Below are positions 25,807 through 33,645 of a stretch of DNA of 64,000 nt, one piece after another. A model generated the notes under the pieces. The model was not told the DNA's origin. It was given only the letters and a program-made list of their open reading frames with translations, and did no database searches. The stretch is from JAYFRC01 sp034926415. Its GTDB lineage: Bacteria > Bacillota > Clostridia > Oscillospirales > Oscillospiraceae. The stretch covers positions 1 through 64,000 of the forward strand of contig JAYFRC010000047.1 of NCBI GenBank assembly GCA_034926415.1, in the 5' to 3' direction. The position numbers were made by a program, and so were the translations under genes. Position 1 is the stretch's first letter; each line of letters starts with the position of its first letter.

Positions 25807-27237
25807 TCATTCGGCCGGAAGAAAAATGCTTACAACGCAGCCGCCGCCTTCGGCGTTGCCGATCTCGAATCTTCCGCCATGGCGGCTGATTATCTCGTCG
25901 GCGACAGCAAGGCCTATGCCACTGCCTCTTGCCTTTGAAGAACCCTTGTAGAATTTCTGCTTGACGAACGGAAGCTCCGCCTCGGGTATGCCGGGGCCGT
26001 AATCGCGGACTCGGATGAGAACCATGCCGTTCTCTTTTGCGATTGAAGCGTCTATGCGCTTGCCGGAGCCGCCGTGCTTTGCGGCGTTGTCGAGTATGTT
26101 GCAGAAAACCTGTTTTAGGCGCTCTGAATCGCCGGAGATGGGTCCAAGCTCAGGCCCCTCGGTATAACTGACCTCGATTCCGTCCTGACGGAACAACTCA
26201 CGGTAGGTATATATTGCGTCCTCGAACTCGGCCTGTATGTCAACCTGCTCCATTCGCAGCGTGAACCGGCCGTCCTGCATCTTTGAAAACTCAAGCAGCT
26301 CCTCGACCATGTTCGTAAGTCTGCGCGACTCCTTGAGCATTATGCCGAGGCCGCGGCGCGTCTGCGGAGAGTCGGAGCCGATGTCGGCAAGCAGCGTCTC
26401 GCCCCAGCCGGTTATGGCCGTCAGCGGCGTTCTCAGCTCATGCGAGACAGAGGAGATGAACTCCTGCTGCATTTTTTCATTCCGGCTTATCTTCTGGGAC
26501 ATATCGTTGATACTGTCGATAAGCTCGCCTATCTCGTCGTGGTATTTGTTCTCCATCTGTATGCCATAGCTCCCGCCGGAAATCAGCTTGGCCGTCTCCG
26601 TCAGCTCTGCCACAGGCTCGACAATATTACGTATGAACGTCATGTTGGATACGAACACAAGCATTACTACAACAAGACACAGCAGTGCGGCAAGCCCCGA
26701 GCTTATCAGCACCTGATTGTAGACTATGCGCATGGACGAGACGTAGCGCATGACGCCGACTATCATTCCGTTGTATTCAAGCGGCGTCGATACGGCGATT
26801 ATCCTCTCTCCGGTATTCGGGTCGTTGCCCTCAAAGTTCGCGACGTTGCCCGTAGACAGCGCCTCGCTGACGTCCGACGTCTTCGGCGATAGACCGACGG
26901 TAACTCCGTATGTCGAGACCTCGATGCGGCCCGAAGTATTTATGAACTGAAGCTCCAGCTTGTCCCGGTCGTCGAAATTGGCAGTATACTCGCAGGCCAT
27001 GTTGTAATAATCGCTGTAGCTTCCCATTGAATACATGCCGATAAATTCCTCTGCGGCTTTGGCCTTTATCTCGAGCCCGTTCCTGACGCTGACGAAATAG
27101 TAATTGGAAATTACGGCGATGAAAATCATCAATGCGATGAGCACAAGCATTATGATTGGGCTCATGCTGTTGCGCATCCAACGCTTTTTAAGGCTCTGGA
27201 CCTTGACCCTATTCGTTATTTTCGTCAGCCTGGACAC
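25807..27237 (-). CDS. Sensor histidine kinase
   Basis: A membrane-bound kinase (476 aa) that phosphorylates the response regulator encoded just upstream. Order: TM1 (about 25-50), an extracytoplasmic sensor of about 125 residues, TM2 (about 175-200), HAMP domain, dimerisation helix with the phospho-accepting His in FISSVSHELRTPLTAI, then the ATPase domain with N box NILDNAAKHGG, G1 DYGPGIP and G2 GSGIGLAVAD. The signal is unknown; the sensor has no obvious binding motif. Third gene of a lipoprotein-regulator-kinase operon. Confidence 0.93.
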   Translation of the reverse strand: MSRLTKITNRVKVQSLKKRWMRNSMSPIIMLVLIALMIFIAVISNYYFVSVRNGLEIKAKAAEEFIGMYSMGSYSDYYNMACEYTANFDDRDKLELQFINTSGRIEVSTYGVTVGLSPKTSDVSEALSTGNVANFEGNDPNTGERIIAVSTPLEYNGMIVGVMRYVSSMRIVYNQVLISSGLAALLCLVVVMLVFVSNMTFIRNIVEPVAELTETAKLISGGSYGIQMENKYHDEIGELIDSINDMSQKISRNEKMQQEFISSVSHELRTPLTAITGWGETLLADIGSDSPQTRRGLGIMLKESRRLTNMVEELLEFSKMQDGRFTLRMEQVDIQAEFEDAIYTYRELFRQDGIEVSYTEGPELGPISGDSERLKQVFCNILDNAAKHGGSGKRIDASIAKENGMVLIRVRDYGPGIPEAELPFVKQKFYKGSSKARGSGIGLAVADEIISRHGGRFEIGNAEGGGCVVSIFLPAE

Positions 27238-27284
27238 GCTCCCGCCTCCTTATCATTATCAAAACCGGCGCGCCGCCGCCGGAC

Positions 27285-27971
27285 TCAAACTTCCCACTTG
27301 TAGCCGTAACCCCAGACAGTCGTTATAAACGCGGGATTAGTCGCGTTGTCCTCTATCTTAAGGCGCAGACGGCGTATGTTCACATCCACAATTTTGACCT
27401 CTCCGAAATAGTCGTGGCCCCAGACGGTGTCAAGTATCTCCTCGCGGGAAAGCGCTTTTCCGGGATTTTCCATGAACATCTTGATTATCGTGTATTCCAC
27501 CTGTGTCAACTTGATCCGCTCACCGCTTTTTTCAAGTGTGCGGTTTCGCGTGTTAAGGGTGAAGGGAGGCTGCTTGAGCTCATCACCGCTCTCCTCCACG
27601 TCGTCGCCCGCACGGCGGAACAGCGCGTCAACGCGAGCCGTGAGCTCGGCGGGGGAAAACGGCTTTGTCACATAGTCGTCGGCTCCGGTCATAAGGCCGG
27701 TCACCTTATCCATCTCCTGCGAACGCGCCGTAAGCATGATTATTCCTATCTTCGTGTTCGTCGCGCGTATGCGGCGGCAGACCTCGAAGCCGTCTATGCC
27801 GGGAAGCATGATGTCGAGCAGCGCGACCTTGACGTCAGGATTGGTCTTGAGCAGCTCGAGAGCTTCCTCGCCCGTTTCGGCCTCAATGACGTCGTAGCCA
27901 GCGCGGTTAAGGTTGATTACGACGAAGCTTCTGATGCTTGACTCGTCTTCAAGCACAAGTACTTTTTTCAT
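27285..27971 (-). CDS. OmpR/PhoB-family response regulator
   Basis: A 228-aa DNA-binding regulator. The receiver domain (1-120) has the acidic pocket (Glu8, Asp9), the phospho-acceptor Asp53 in LLDIMLPGIDG, and the KPF lysine; the C-terminal winged helix (about 130-226) includes LSREEILDTVWGHDYFGEVKIVDVNIRRLR. The start at 27971 is chosen because MKKVLVLEDE is the usual beginning; the frame extends 28 codons further but into the upstream gene. It lies 5 bp after the lipoprotein gene and 47 bp before the kinase gene. Confidence 0.94.
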   Translation of the reverse strand: MKKVLVLEDESSIRSFVVINLNRAGYDVIEAETGEEALELLKTNPDVKVALLDIMLPGIDGFEVCRRIRATNTKIGIIMLTARSQEMDKVTGLMTGADDYVTKPFSPAELTARVDALFRRAGDDVEESGDELKQPPFTLNTRNRTLEKSGERIKLTQVEYTIIKMFMENPGKALSREEILDTVWGHDYFGEVKIVDVNIRRLRLKIEDNATNPAFITTVWGYGYKWEV

Positions 27972-27976
27972 ATTCG

Positions 27977-29332
27977 CTATTCTCCCGTCTTCCATTCTTT
28001 CTGGATGAGATTGAACGCGTCCTTGAGCTCGTCCTCGCTTATGGCTCCGGCCCATCCGTCATCACCGGGCAAAAGCTCCGCCGTATATATGGCGGACGTC
28101 CGCGTCCTCAGGATGAATCTGTTTCCGCGGCTTGCTATCGACTCGCGCGAGTCGCCGGTAACCGTTGATACCGTAAGGAAGTCGTCAGACGTGCCGTCGG
28201 CGTGTATATAGGCGAAGGTCACGGCGCGTTCGTTGGCCGTTGTCTCGACCTGTGTTATCATTATGTTGTTGACCCATGCGTCCGGGAGATTTATATACCA
28301 GCCGTCCGCTATATTATGGTACGTCGTCTCCACCGTGGTGCCTTTGCCGTCCGCGGCGTACTGCACCCAGTGTATCTCCCAATATATGCTCTCCTGTCCG
28401 CGCGCGGCGGGCAGTGCCTCCGGGCTTGGAACCTCGGTCACTCCGTCGCCGTTTATATCCGTCGGGAGGAGCGAGCGGTTTACATACATCGCAGAGCTTA
28501 CTCCCGTTCTGTCGCTCATGGTAATATTTACCATTGCCTCAGCCTTATAGGACAGCACGTCGGTCACATTGTAAACGTCGTCGAACGCGCCCGATACGAA
28601 CAGCGCCGGGCTTCCGTCCGAAAGCGCTCCAGTCGTTAATCCCGCGACGGCAGACGATAGCCCCGACAGCGTCATAGACAATTTCGCAGACGATTCGAGC
28701 TCCTCGCTGTCACCGTTCCACATATATAGGTCCGCGGTGCAGCCGCCCTCGTTGTCGCTGCGTACGGCAACAATATCTTTCGTTCCGTCGGCATCGAGGT
28801 CGGCCAGCGTATATTTGGCATAAGACGCTTCCATAATGTCAGTCGCCTCGCCGCCACGCATGGAGTAAACCGTCATGGCTTTCTCCGTGCTCATCTTCCA
28901 GCCGACGATTATCTCCTTAACCCCGTCTCCGTTTAAGTCGGCGTAGTCTATCCTGTCTATGGCGGTGCCGCTTCCCTCTATTATGGCCTCCTGCTCATAG
29001 TTGCTCCCGTCGACCCGAAAGATATATATCTTCAGAGGCTTTTCATCGCTGTTGTTGCGGAAACACGCCACAGCCTCGGCCGTCCCGTCGGCGTCGAGGT
29101 CTATAAGCTGGATAGACTGGATATTGGCGCCCGATGTCGGGGCGGCGTATTCGCAGCCGGAATCTATGAGCTCCTTTATCTGCGCGTCGAGCTCGACATA
29201 CTCTTCCGGCAGCTCGGGCATGCTGTAAAGGTCCTCGGTGGAGCCTATAAACAGGCAGCCCGACAGCGAGGCCAGCATCGCCGCCGTCAGGGGCAAAACA
29301 CATATTTTTTTGTATACGTCAAAGCGCGTCAC
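27977..29332 (-). CDS. Putative lipoprotein with Asp-rich calcium-loop (VCBS/FG-GAP-like) repeats
   Basis: A 451-aa exported lipoprotein: hydrophobic N terminus with lipobox LSGC at about residue 26, starting at GTG with AAGGAG upstream. At least four loops of the D-x-D-x-D-G type are visible (DLDADGTAEA, DLNGDGVKEI, DLDADGTKDI, DINGDGVTEV), as in VCBS or FG-GAP beta-propellers that bind calcium. The rest resembles no family I can name. It is the first gene of an operon with a response regulator and histidine kinase, so it may feed the sensor or be a target of it (inference). Confidence 0.8.
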   Translation of the reverse strand: MTRFDVYKKICVLPLTAAMLASLSGCLFIGSTEDLYSMPELPEEYVELDAQIKELIDSGCEYAAPTSGANIQSIQLIDLDADGTAEAVACFRNNSDEKPLKIYIFRVDGSNYEQEAIIEGSGTAIDRIDYADLNGDGVKEIIVGWKMSTEKAMTVYSMRGGEATDIMEASYAKYTLADLDADGTKDIVAVRSDNEGGCTADLYMWNGDSEELESSAKLSMTLSGLSSAVAGLTTGALSDGSPALFVSGAFDDVYNVTDVLSYKAEAMVNITMSDRTGVSSAMYVNRSLLPTDINGDGVTEVPSPEALPAARGQESIYWEIHWVQYAADGKGTTVETTYHNIADGWYINLPDAWVNNIMITQVETTANERAVTFAYIHADGTSDDFLTVSTVTGDSRESIASRGNRFILRTRTSAIYTAELLPGDDGWAGAISEDELKDAFNLIQKEWKTGE

Positions 29333-29594
29333 CGGCGGCTCCTTTCAAAGGCCTTAATCTTTTGCATAGTAATTCATACTAATTATAATATCTTATCACA
29401 TTCTTTCTTCTTTGTGTAGTATTTTTTATCTGTCGAGAAACAAATCCTTGAAATGGACTGCGGCTTCCTGTATAATATCCGCAAGCGTCTATTATGCCGC
29501 TTTATGGCACGTCCGCCTCGCCGCTGCGCGGCAACCGACGGTGAGGCCAATTATCACACGACCGATTTGCTGTCATGGGATAATAGTTTACTTT
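29333..29594. other. Intergenic region, no gene seen
   Basis: AT-rich start (promoter of the leftward lipoprotein operon) followed by moderately GC-rich sequence up to the tRNA-Leu half copy. Nothing else recognised. Confidence 0.4.
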
Positions 29595-29636
29595 GCCGGT
29601 GTGATGGAATTGGCAGACGTGCGGGACTCAAAATCT
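29595..29636 (+). pseudogene. 5'-half copy of tRNA-Leu (CAA)
   Basis: The first 41 nt of the tRNA-Leu gene at 29785 (acceptor 5' strand, D arm, anticodon loop with CAA) are repeated exactly, then the sequence turns to TACTGCGCGTGTTCACC, which cannot close the anticodon stem. Another GCCGGTGTG follows at about 29655. It is a scar of duplication or recombination. Confidence 0.75.
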
Positions 29637-29784
29637 ACTGCGCGTGTTCACCTGCCGGTGTGCGCAACCCCTGATAGATACTAGGTTTTTGAAAATTAGA
29701 AATTCGTTTTTGCTTTCACATCCCTCCTCAATATCCCTCCGATTTCCGGATTCCGTTTTTGAGGCGGAGATTTGAAATAAACGT

Positions 29785-29871
29785 GCCGGTGTGATGGAAT
29801 TGGCAGACGTGCGGGACTCAAAATCCCGTGGTGGCAACACCGTGCGGGTTCGACCCCCGCCACCGGCACCA
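29785..29871 (+). tRNA. tRNA-Leu (CAA anticodon)
   Basis: An 87-nt class II tRNA: acceptor GCCGGTG/CACCGGC, anticodon stem CGGGA/TCCCG with loop CTCAAAA (anticodon CAA), a long variable arm (TGGTGGCAACACC), T loop GTTCGACCC and encoded ACCA. Confidence 0.96.
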
Positions 29872-29878
29872 TAAAAGA

Positions 29879-29912
29879 AAGCCCCGAAACTTCAACAGTT
29901 TCGGGGCTTTTC
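29879..29912 (+). terminator. Terminator of tRNA-Leu
   Basis: GCCCCGAAAC / GTTTCGGGGC perfect stem, 7-nt loop, then TTTTCC. Confidence 0.9.
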
Positions 29913-30009
29913 CGTGCTCTGATGGGTGTTTCAAGGCTTTTCTCTTTGCAAAATGCTGCGCCAAATATACAACATTTGTACAAGTAAAAACACACTTTTA
30001 CAAATAAAA

Positions 30010-30276
30010 TGCACACGAAAACAGCTCGCCATGATGCTGTACCGCTACGCGCAGCACATGGGCTATGATGTTTCGGTCGGGGAAGATACGAATATCCTCT
30101 CATATGCCGACGCGCTGACGATATCGGAGAATGCGTATCCCGCCATGCGGTGGGCCTGCGGCGAGGAAATCATGAACGGAGACGATGCAGGAAATCTGAA
30201 TCCGCAAAGCACCGCCAACCGCGCAGAAGCGGCGGCCACGCTGCAAAGGCTCAGCAAAATTGCATCAAGAATCTAA
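30010..30276 (+). pseudogene. C-terminal remnant of an S-layer homology (SLH) protein
   Basis: The open frame gives CTRKQLAMMLYRYAQHMGYD, then ISENAYPAMRWACGEEIMNG and NRAEAAATLQRLSK, which is the end of one SLH repeat and most of the last one. No signal peptide, start or upstream SLH repeats precede it; the upstream sequence is tRNA-Leu and its terminator. It is the surviving tail of an SLH surface protein, still followed by its terminator (30392-30435). Confidence 0.8.
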
Positions 30277-30391
30277 ACGAAATATATCGGTAGAAAAGCT
30301 CTTTCGCAACAAACGAAAAGTTCGAAACTCCAATGCTTATCACCCATAGTGTCCGCAATCGAACAGAGGGGCAACACCGATACAAGGCAGT

Positions 30392-30435
30392 AAGAGAATC
30401 AGGCATCTACTTGGATGCCTGATTCTCTTCTTGTT
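30392..30435 (+). terminator. Terminator after the SLH remnant
   Basis: A 16-bp perfect stem (AAGAGAATCAGGCATC with its complement), 6-nt loop, followed by CTTGTT. Confidence 0.75.
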
Positions 30436-30509
30436 CACCATACTATAATAACAGCGTCTAAAATGACAGTTTCATAATGGCATATATATAGATTCGTCTA
30501 AGCACCTTG

Positions 30510-31355
30510 TCAGCCCATAGTGCCACTACCGCCGCAAACAGGACAACTTCTCCAGCGGCTCTTGGGTATTTGCTGCCACCGTCCATTGACCATAACTTGA
30601 TCGAAATATTGCTCGTTATAACCACCGGCTCCTCCGCATTCCAGACAACGGTGCGCTCCGTCTGTGGCGACTTTACCGGAGCCGCTCGACGTATCTTGCT
30701 CAAGCATACTGCTGTCAACCCCTACGAGGCCGGAAATGTCTGCATTTACAACAATATCGGTATCCAGAGTTGCCGCCGAGCGGTCGGTGCTGAAATCCAC
30801 GATACTGTTGTCGGAAAGCTGCATGAGAAAAAAGCTCGGGACATAAAGCGTCCCGTCTACTACAATCGGTACAGTATCGGCGTCCACAGCAGAAATTGTC
30901 TTTGTGCCATAGGTTAGCGTAGGCGAATTCGCAAATACCCGGATGAGGTCGCTGTTGATGACTGTTGCGAGGGCGCTGTGTTCTTCATTTGTAAGACACG
31001 CGACGCCAAGAAAATTCAGAACGTCTTCCATAGGATAGTATCCACCGTTGGGTTCTTCCGGAAATGTGAACGGATAGTTTTCAGTTTCAACTTCTGTCCC
31101 GTTGATTACTAACCTATAACGCGTGCGTCCCTCTCCGTCCTCAAAGGGGAAAGTGATGCCAGCCTCCGGTTCGTTGGTCTGCAAAAGGACATCCGATTGT
31201 GCAGGTGTTTCCTCCACAGACGCCGGTTCGTTTCCAATTATGTCCGTCGCGTGCCTTTCATCCGGAGTCGGTTCAGAACTGCCACCCGTCTGTCTGCAGG
31301 CACACAACGTAACACAGAAAAAAGCTAAAAAACAAAGGATCTCTATTCTTTTCAT
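30510..31355 (-). CDS. Lipoprotein with copper-amine-oxidase-like stalk domain and C-terminal DnaJ-type zinc motif
   Basis: A 281-aa exported protein. Signal peptide with a cysteine at the lipobox position (TLCAC, about residue 20), a Ser/Thr/Glu-rich linker, then a stalk domain like the copper amine oxidase N-terminal domain of Gram-positive surface proteins (YPMEDVLNFLGV near 130, VDGTLYVPSFFLMQL near 180). The last 50 residues hold two CxxCxGxG motifs (CLECGGAGG and CPVCGGSG), the arrangement of one zinc site of DnaJ. Such a motif on a surface lipoprotein is unusual. The start at 31355 is set by AAGGA upstream; the longer frame reads through a 23-bp tandem repeat. Confidence 0.75.
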   Translation of the reverse strand: MKRIEILCFLAFFCVTLCACRQTGGSSEPTPDERHATDIIGNEPASVEETPAQSDVLLQTNEPEAGITFPFEDGEGRTRYRLVINGTEVETENYPFTFPEEPNGGYYPMEDVLNFLGVACLTNEEHSALATVINSDLIRVFANSPTLTYGTKTISAVDADTVPIVVDGTLYVPSFFLMQLSDNSIVDFSTDRSAATLDTDIVVNADISGLVGVDSSMLEQDTSSGSGKVATDGAHRCLECGGAGGYNEQYFDQVMVNGRWQQIPKSRWRSCPVCGGSGTMG

Positions 31356-31359
31356 TGAA

Positions 31360-31405
31360 ACAGTCCTTCCCAGATGCCATATACAGTCCTTCCCAGATGC
31401 CATAT
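31360..31405. repeat. Perfect 23-bp tandem duplication upstream of the lipoprotein gene
   Basis: ACAGTCCTTCCCAGATGCCA plus TAT, twice head to tail. On the minus strand each unit carries GGAAGGACTGT, so the Shine-Dalgarno sequence of the lipoprotein gene is duplicated. A fresh slippage event is likely. Confidence 0.85.
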
Positions 31406-31462
31406 TAGGTATCATTACTATCGCCACGATGCTCTTTCGACCTTATCCGAATGAGATAAGGT

Positions 31463-31729
31463 TTACTTTTTTCCTTTTGATATCCTCTTTTCAATGAGCA
31501 CTGCCTGCTTTTTCTCCCAGAGCGGCTTAAGCCGCTTTGGCGCGATAATATAGGCAATGATGTACAAGACTGCCAACACCGAAGCGACGACAAACAGAGC
31601 CATATTCTCTGGCTCAAACTGTCCGACGATAGCCATGATATCCGCAAATACGATCGCGATGCAGCCTAAAAAAAATAAAAACCAGACTGGCCCGCGCATA
31701 AAACCTTTTCTACCGATCCATACGAACAT
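31463..31729 (-). CDS. Small membrane protein, unknown function
   Basis: 88 aa, with AGGAGG nine bases before the start. Two hydrophobic helices (about 14-34 and 45-63) separated by QFEPEN, and a basic C-terminal tail (KRLKPLWEKKQ...RISKGKK) likely in the cytoplasm. I do not recognise a family. It lies 128 bp after the large XRE-type regulator in the same direction. Confidence 0.7.
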   Translation of the reverse strand: MFVWIGRKGFMRGPVWFLFFLGCIAIVFADIMAIVGQFEPENMALFVVASVLAVLYIIAYIIAPKRLKPLWEKKQAVLIEKRISKGKK

Positions 31730-31857
31730 GATTTGTTCCTCCTTTTTCTTTTTGCCGCTTAGAAATGCAAGCAGCGAAACGACGGCTCCCGCCGCCGCAT
31801 CTGACGGGACGAAAAACGCACCTTTTCAATAAATCCGTGGGCAAGCGGAGCACTCAC

Positions 31858-33417
31858 TTAAGAGAAATCGTGCAGTTCCGTTGTTGGGTACAGATGACGC
31901 TCTGTCAGTTGCGCCGTCACATTGCGCAAAATGGCGGTCACCCCCGAGCGGTTGCCGATGCCGCCCGCGCCCTGCGCCCACAGATCGTCAAAATGCGCCT
32001 GAAATTCTCTTAGCAGTATGAGCTGATCGGAGTGGACCATCACAGGCTCCGCCCCGCTCCAGTAGTTAATGGCCAGATGATGATTTTTCTTTAGCTGCCA
32101 GCAGTTGTCCGAATGAAGGGTCGCAATATCGTCGAGTATCAGCAAGTGGAAATTGGGAACCGTTTCAAGATAGCGAATGTAGCCGTTTAAAATATCTATA
32201 CAGCCCTGTGCATCCAGGAGGACAAAGCCCTTATTCATAAAGTACAGCCCCGGCATGCGGCAAAAACCGTCCTGAACAATCCGATTGAGCCGCGCAAGGG
32301 AAAGTATCTCGCGGAATACCGAGCCGCCCCTTAAAGTTTCGTCCATACCGGACTTGAACCGGATAAATTCCCCGCTGCGCCAGGTGTATTCTGCTTCATT
32401 GTGACCTTGTGCAAGTAGCACGCGGTTATACGCATCCTCAGTCATATACATGGGATTGATATTGTCCTTCACCACGTCTAGCGCACCCGGAGTACAGAAT
32501 TCCTGGTAGAGGATTTCAAGGATATTTCGGGAAAAGTCGTCGCCGTAAATGTTTAACACCGGTTGAGCGTAACGGGCGGTTCGATCAAAGCTTTTTTGGA
32601 TATCCGCGAGGAAGGCCGGTTCGCGGACAATTACCGCCACCGGCGGCGCGGTGATGCCCGGCGTTTCAGTAACCAGCATTGCAGCAGTACCGGGGATAAT
32701 CAGGTGCATCTGGTTAGTAACGGTCTGTGTCAGCCCATGCACCACCGATAACCGAATATGCCCCGATACCAACACGCCCATATAGTTGTCTATCAGCGCC
32801 GACATTGCCTGCGTATCGCCGGATACACAAACGACCAAGCGGGTTTTGAGCTCATTTTTTACGATTATGCGCAGCATAAGAGCGACAATATCTTCGTTTA
32901 CCATCGTAGCAATCTGATCGCTGGACAAAAATATATTGACAGCGCTGTCTGGGGAAAGCGCTGATAAGATCGGCTCAAGCTCCAGCGCCATATCGAGACA
33001 GCCGAGCCTTACGGTGCTGTTATCTGAGCGCATTATTGTCTGTAATTTTTTTGGTGCAAAGGTTTTTGACGCAGTTCCCGGCGGCGAGCTGCCAAGATTA
33101 CGGCGTAAATTCTCACCGTCTGAAGCCAGCCACATGATCAGATTTTGCTTGGTTCGGTACACGGAGGAAATGTCCGTTGGCAGCCCTGCGCCCTCAAACC
33201 GCACCTTCAGCCATTCCATGTCATGGATCCGTTTGCTGTGCTCCAATAAATATTCTGCCAGTGCGTCCATCTGTGGGCTTGCCGCCCGCAGCCTGCGCGC
33301 CCCGCTGAGCCATCGGCTGACGAGGGATGGATCGATGCCTAACGCCTGCGCCAGCTCGTTTTGCGCGATGCCGTAATAATCAAGCACCGCTTTCAGGTTT
33401 TCTGCAGAGCGGGGCAT
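31858..33417 (-). CDS. Large XRE-type HTH regulator with unknown C-terminal region
   Basis: 519 aa. Residues about 6-40 form a helix-turn-helix (VLDYYGIAQNELAQALGIDP then LVSRWLSGARRL). The remaining 450 residues are soluble, without membrane segments or a motif I can name; two parts look like alpha/beta domains (residues about 130-280). The start at 33417 has AGGAG seven bases upstream; an ATG 20 codons earlier (33477) is possible but has weaker spacing. Proteins with a short HTH and a large sensor-like body are common in Oscillospiraceae and uncharacterised. Neighbours are an SLH surface protein and a small membrane protein. Confidence 0.7.
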   Translation of the reverse strand: MPRSAENLKAVLDYYGIAQNELAQALGIDPSLVSRWLSGARRLRAASPQMDALAEYLLEHSKRIHDMEWLKVRFEGAGLPTDISSVYRTKQNLIMWLASDGENLRRNLGSSPPGTASKTFAPKKLQTIMRSDNSTVRLGCLDMALELEPILSALSPDSAVNIFLSSDQIATMVNEDIVALMLRIIVKNELKTRLVVCVSGDTQAMSALIDNYMGVLVSGHIRLSVVHGLTQTVTNQMHLIIPGTAAMLVTETPGITAPPVAVIVREPAFLADIQKSFDRTARYAQPVLNIYGDDFSRNILEILYQEFCTPGALDVVKDNINPMYMTEDAYNRVLLAQGHNEAEYTWRSGEFIRFKSGMDETLRGGSVFREILSLARLNRIVQDGFCRMPGLYFMNKGFVLLDAQGCIDILNGYIRYLETVPNFHLLILDDIATLHSDNCWQLKKNHHLAINYWSGAEPVMVHSDQLILLREFQAHFDDLWAQGAGGIGNRSGVTAILRNVTAQLTERHLYPTTELHDFS

Positions 33418-33550
33418 GGCGGCGCTCCTATCCATAGGGTTTACCGCTTGCTTATAGCTTTTTGAATCTGATTGCATTTCCTTTTCTCATCCATAAAAAG
33501 CTCCTCAATTGACGTTTATGTCCTTAAATGCCTATGGTGGGGTTCCAATC

Positions 33551-33602
33551 AAAAAACTGAGGGCGCGCCCGCCGCGCATCGGCAGGATTGACGGGCGCGC
33601 CC
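33551..33602 (-). terminator. Terminator of the SLH surface protein gene
   Basis: On the minus strand GGGCGCGCCCG pairs with CGGGCGCGCCC around a 20-nt loop, followed by TCAGTTTTTTG. Confidence 0.8.
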
Positions 33603-33645
33603 TTCGGGTATTCATACAGTTTTGCCCCTATGAGGTCCAGTCGCC

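Noticed and set aside
29926..30009. First 28 codons of the 116-aa frame after tRNA-Leu as part of a gene
   Set aside because: No SLH or signal peptide similarity in that part; only the later portion is an SLH tail.
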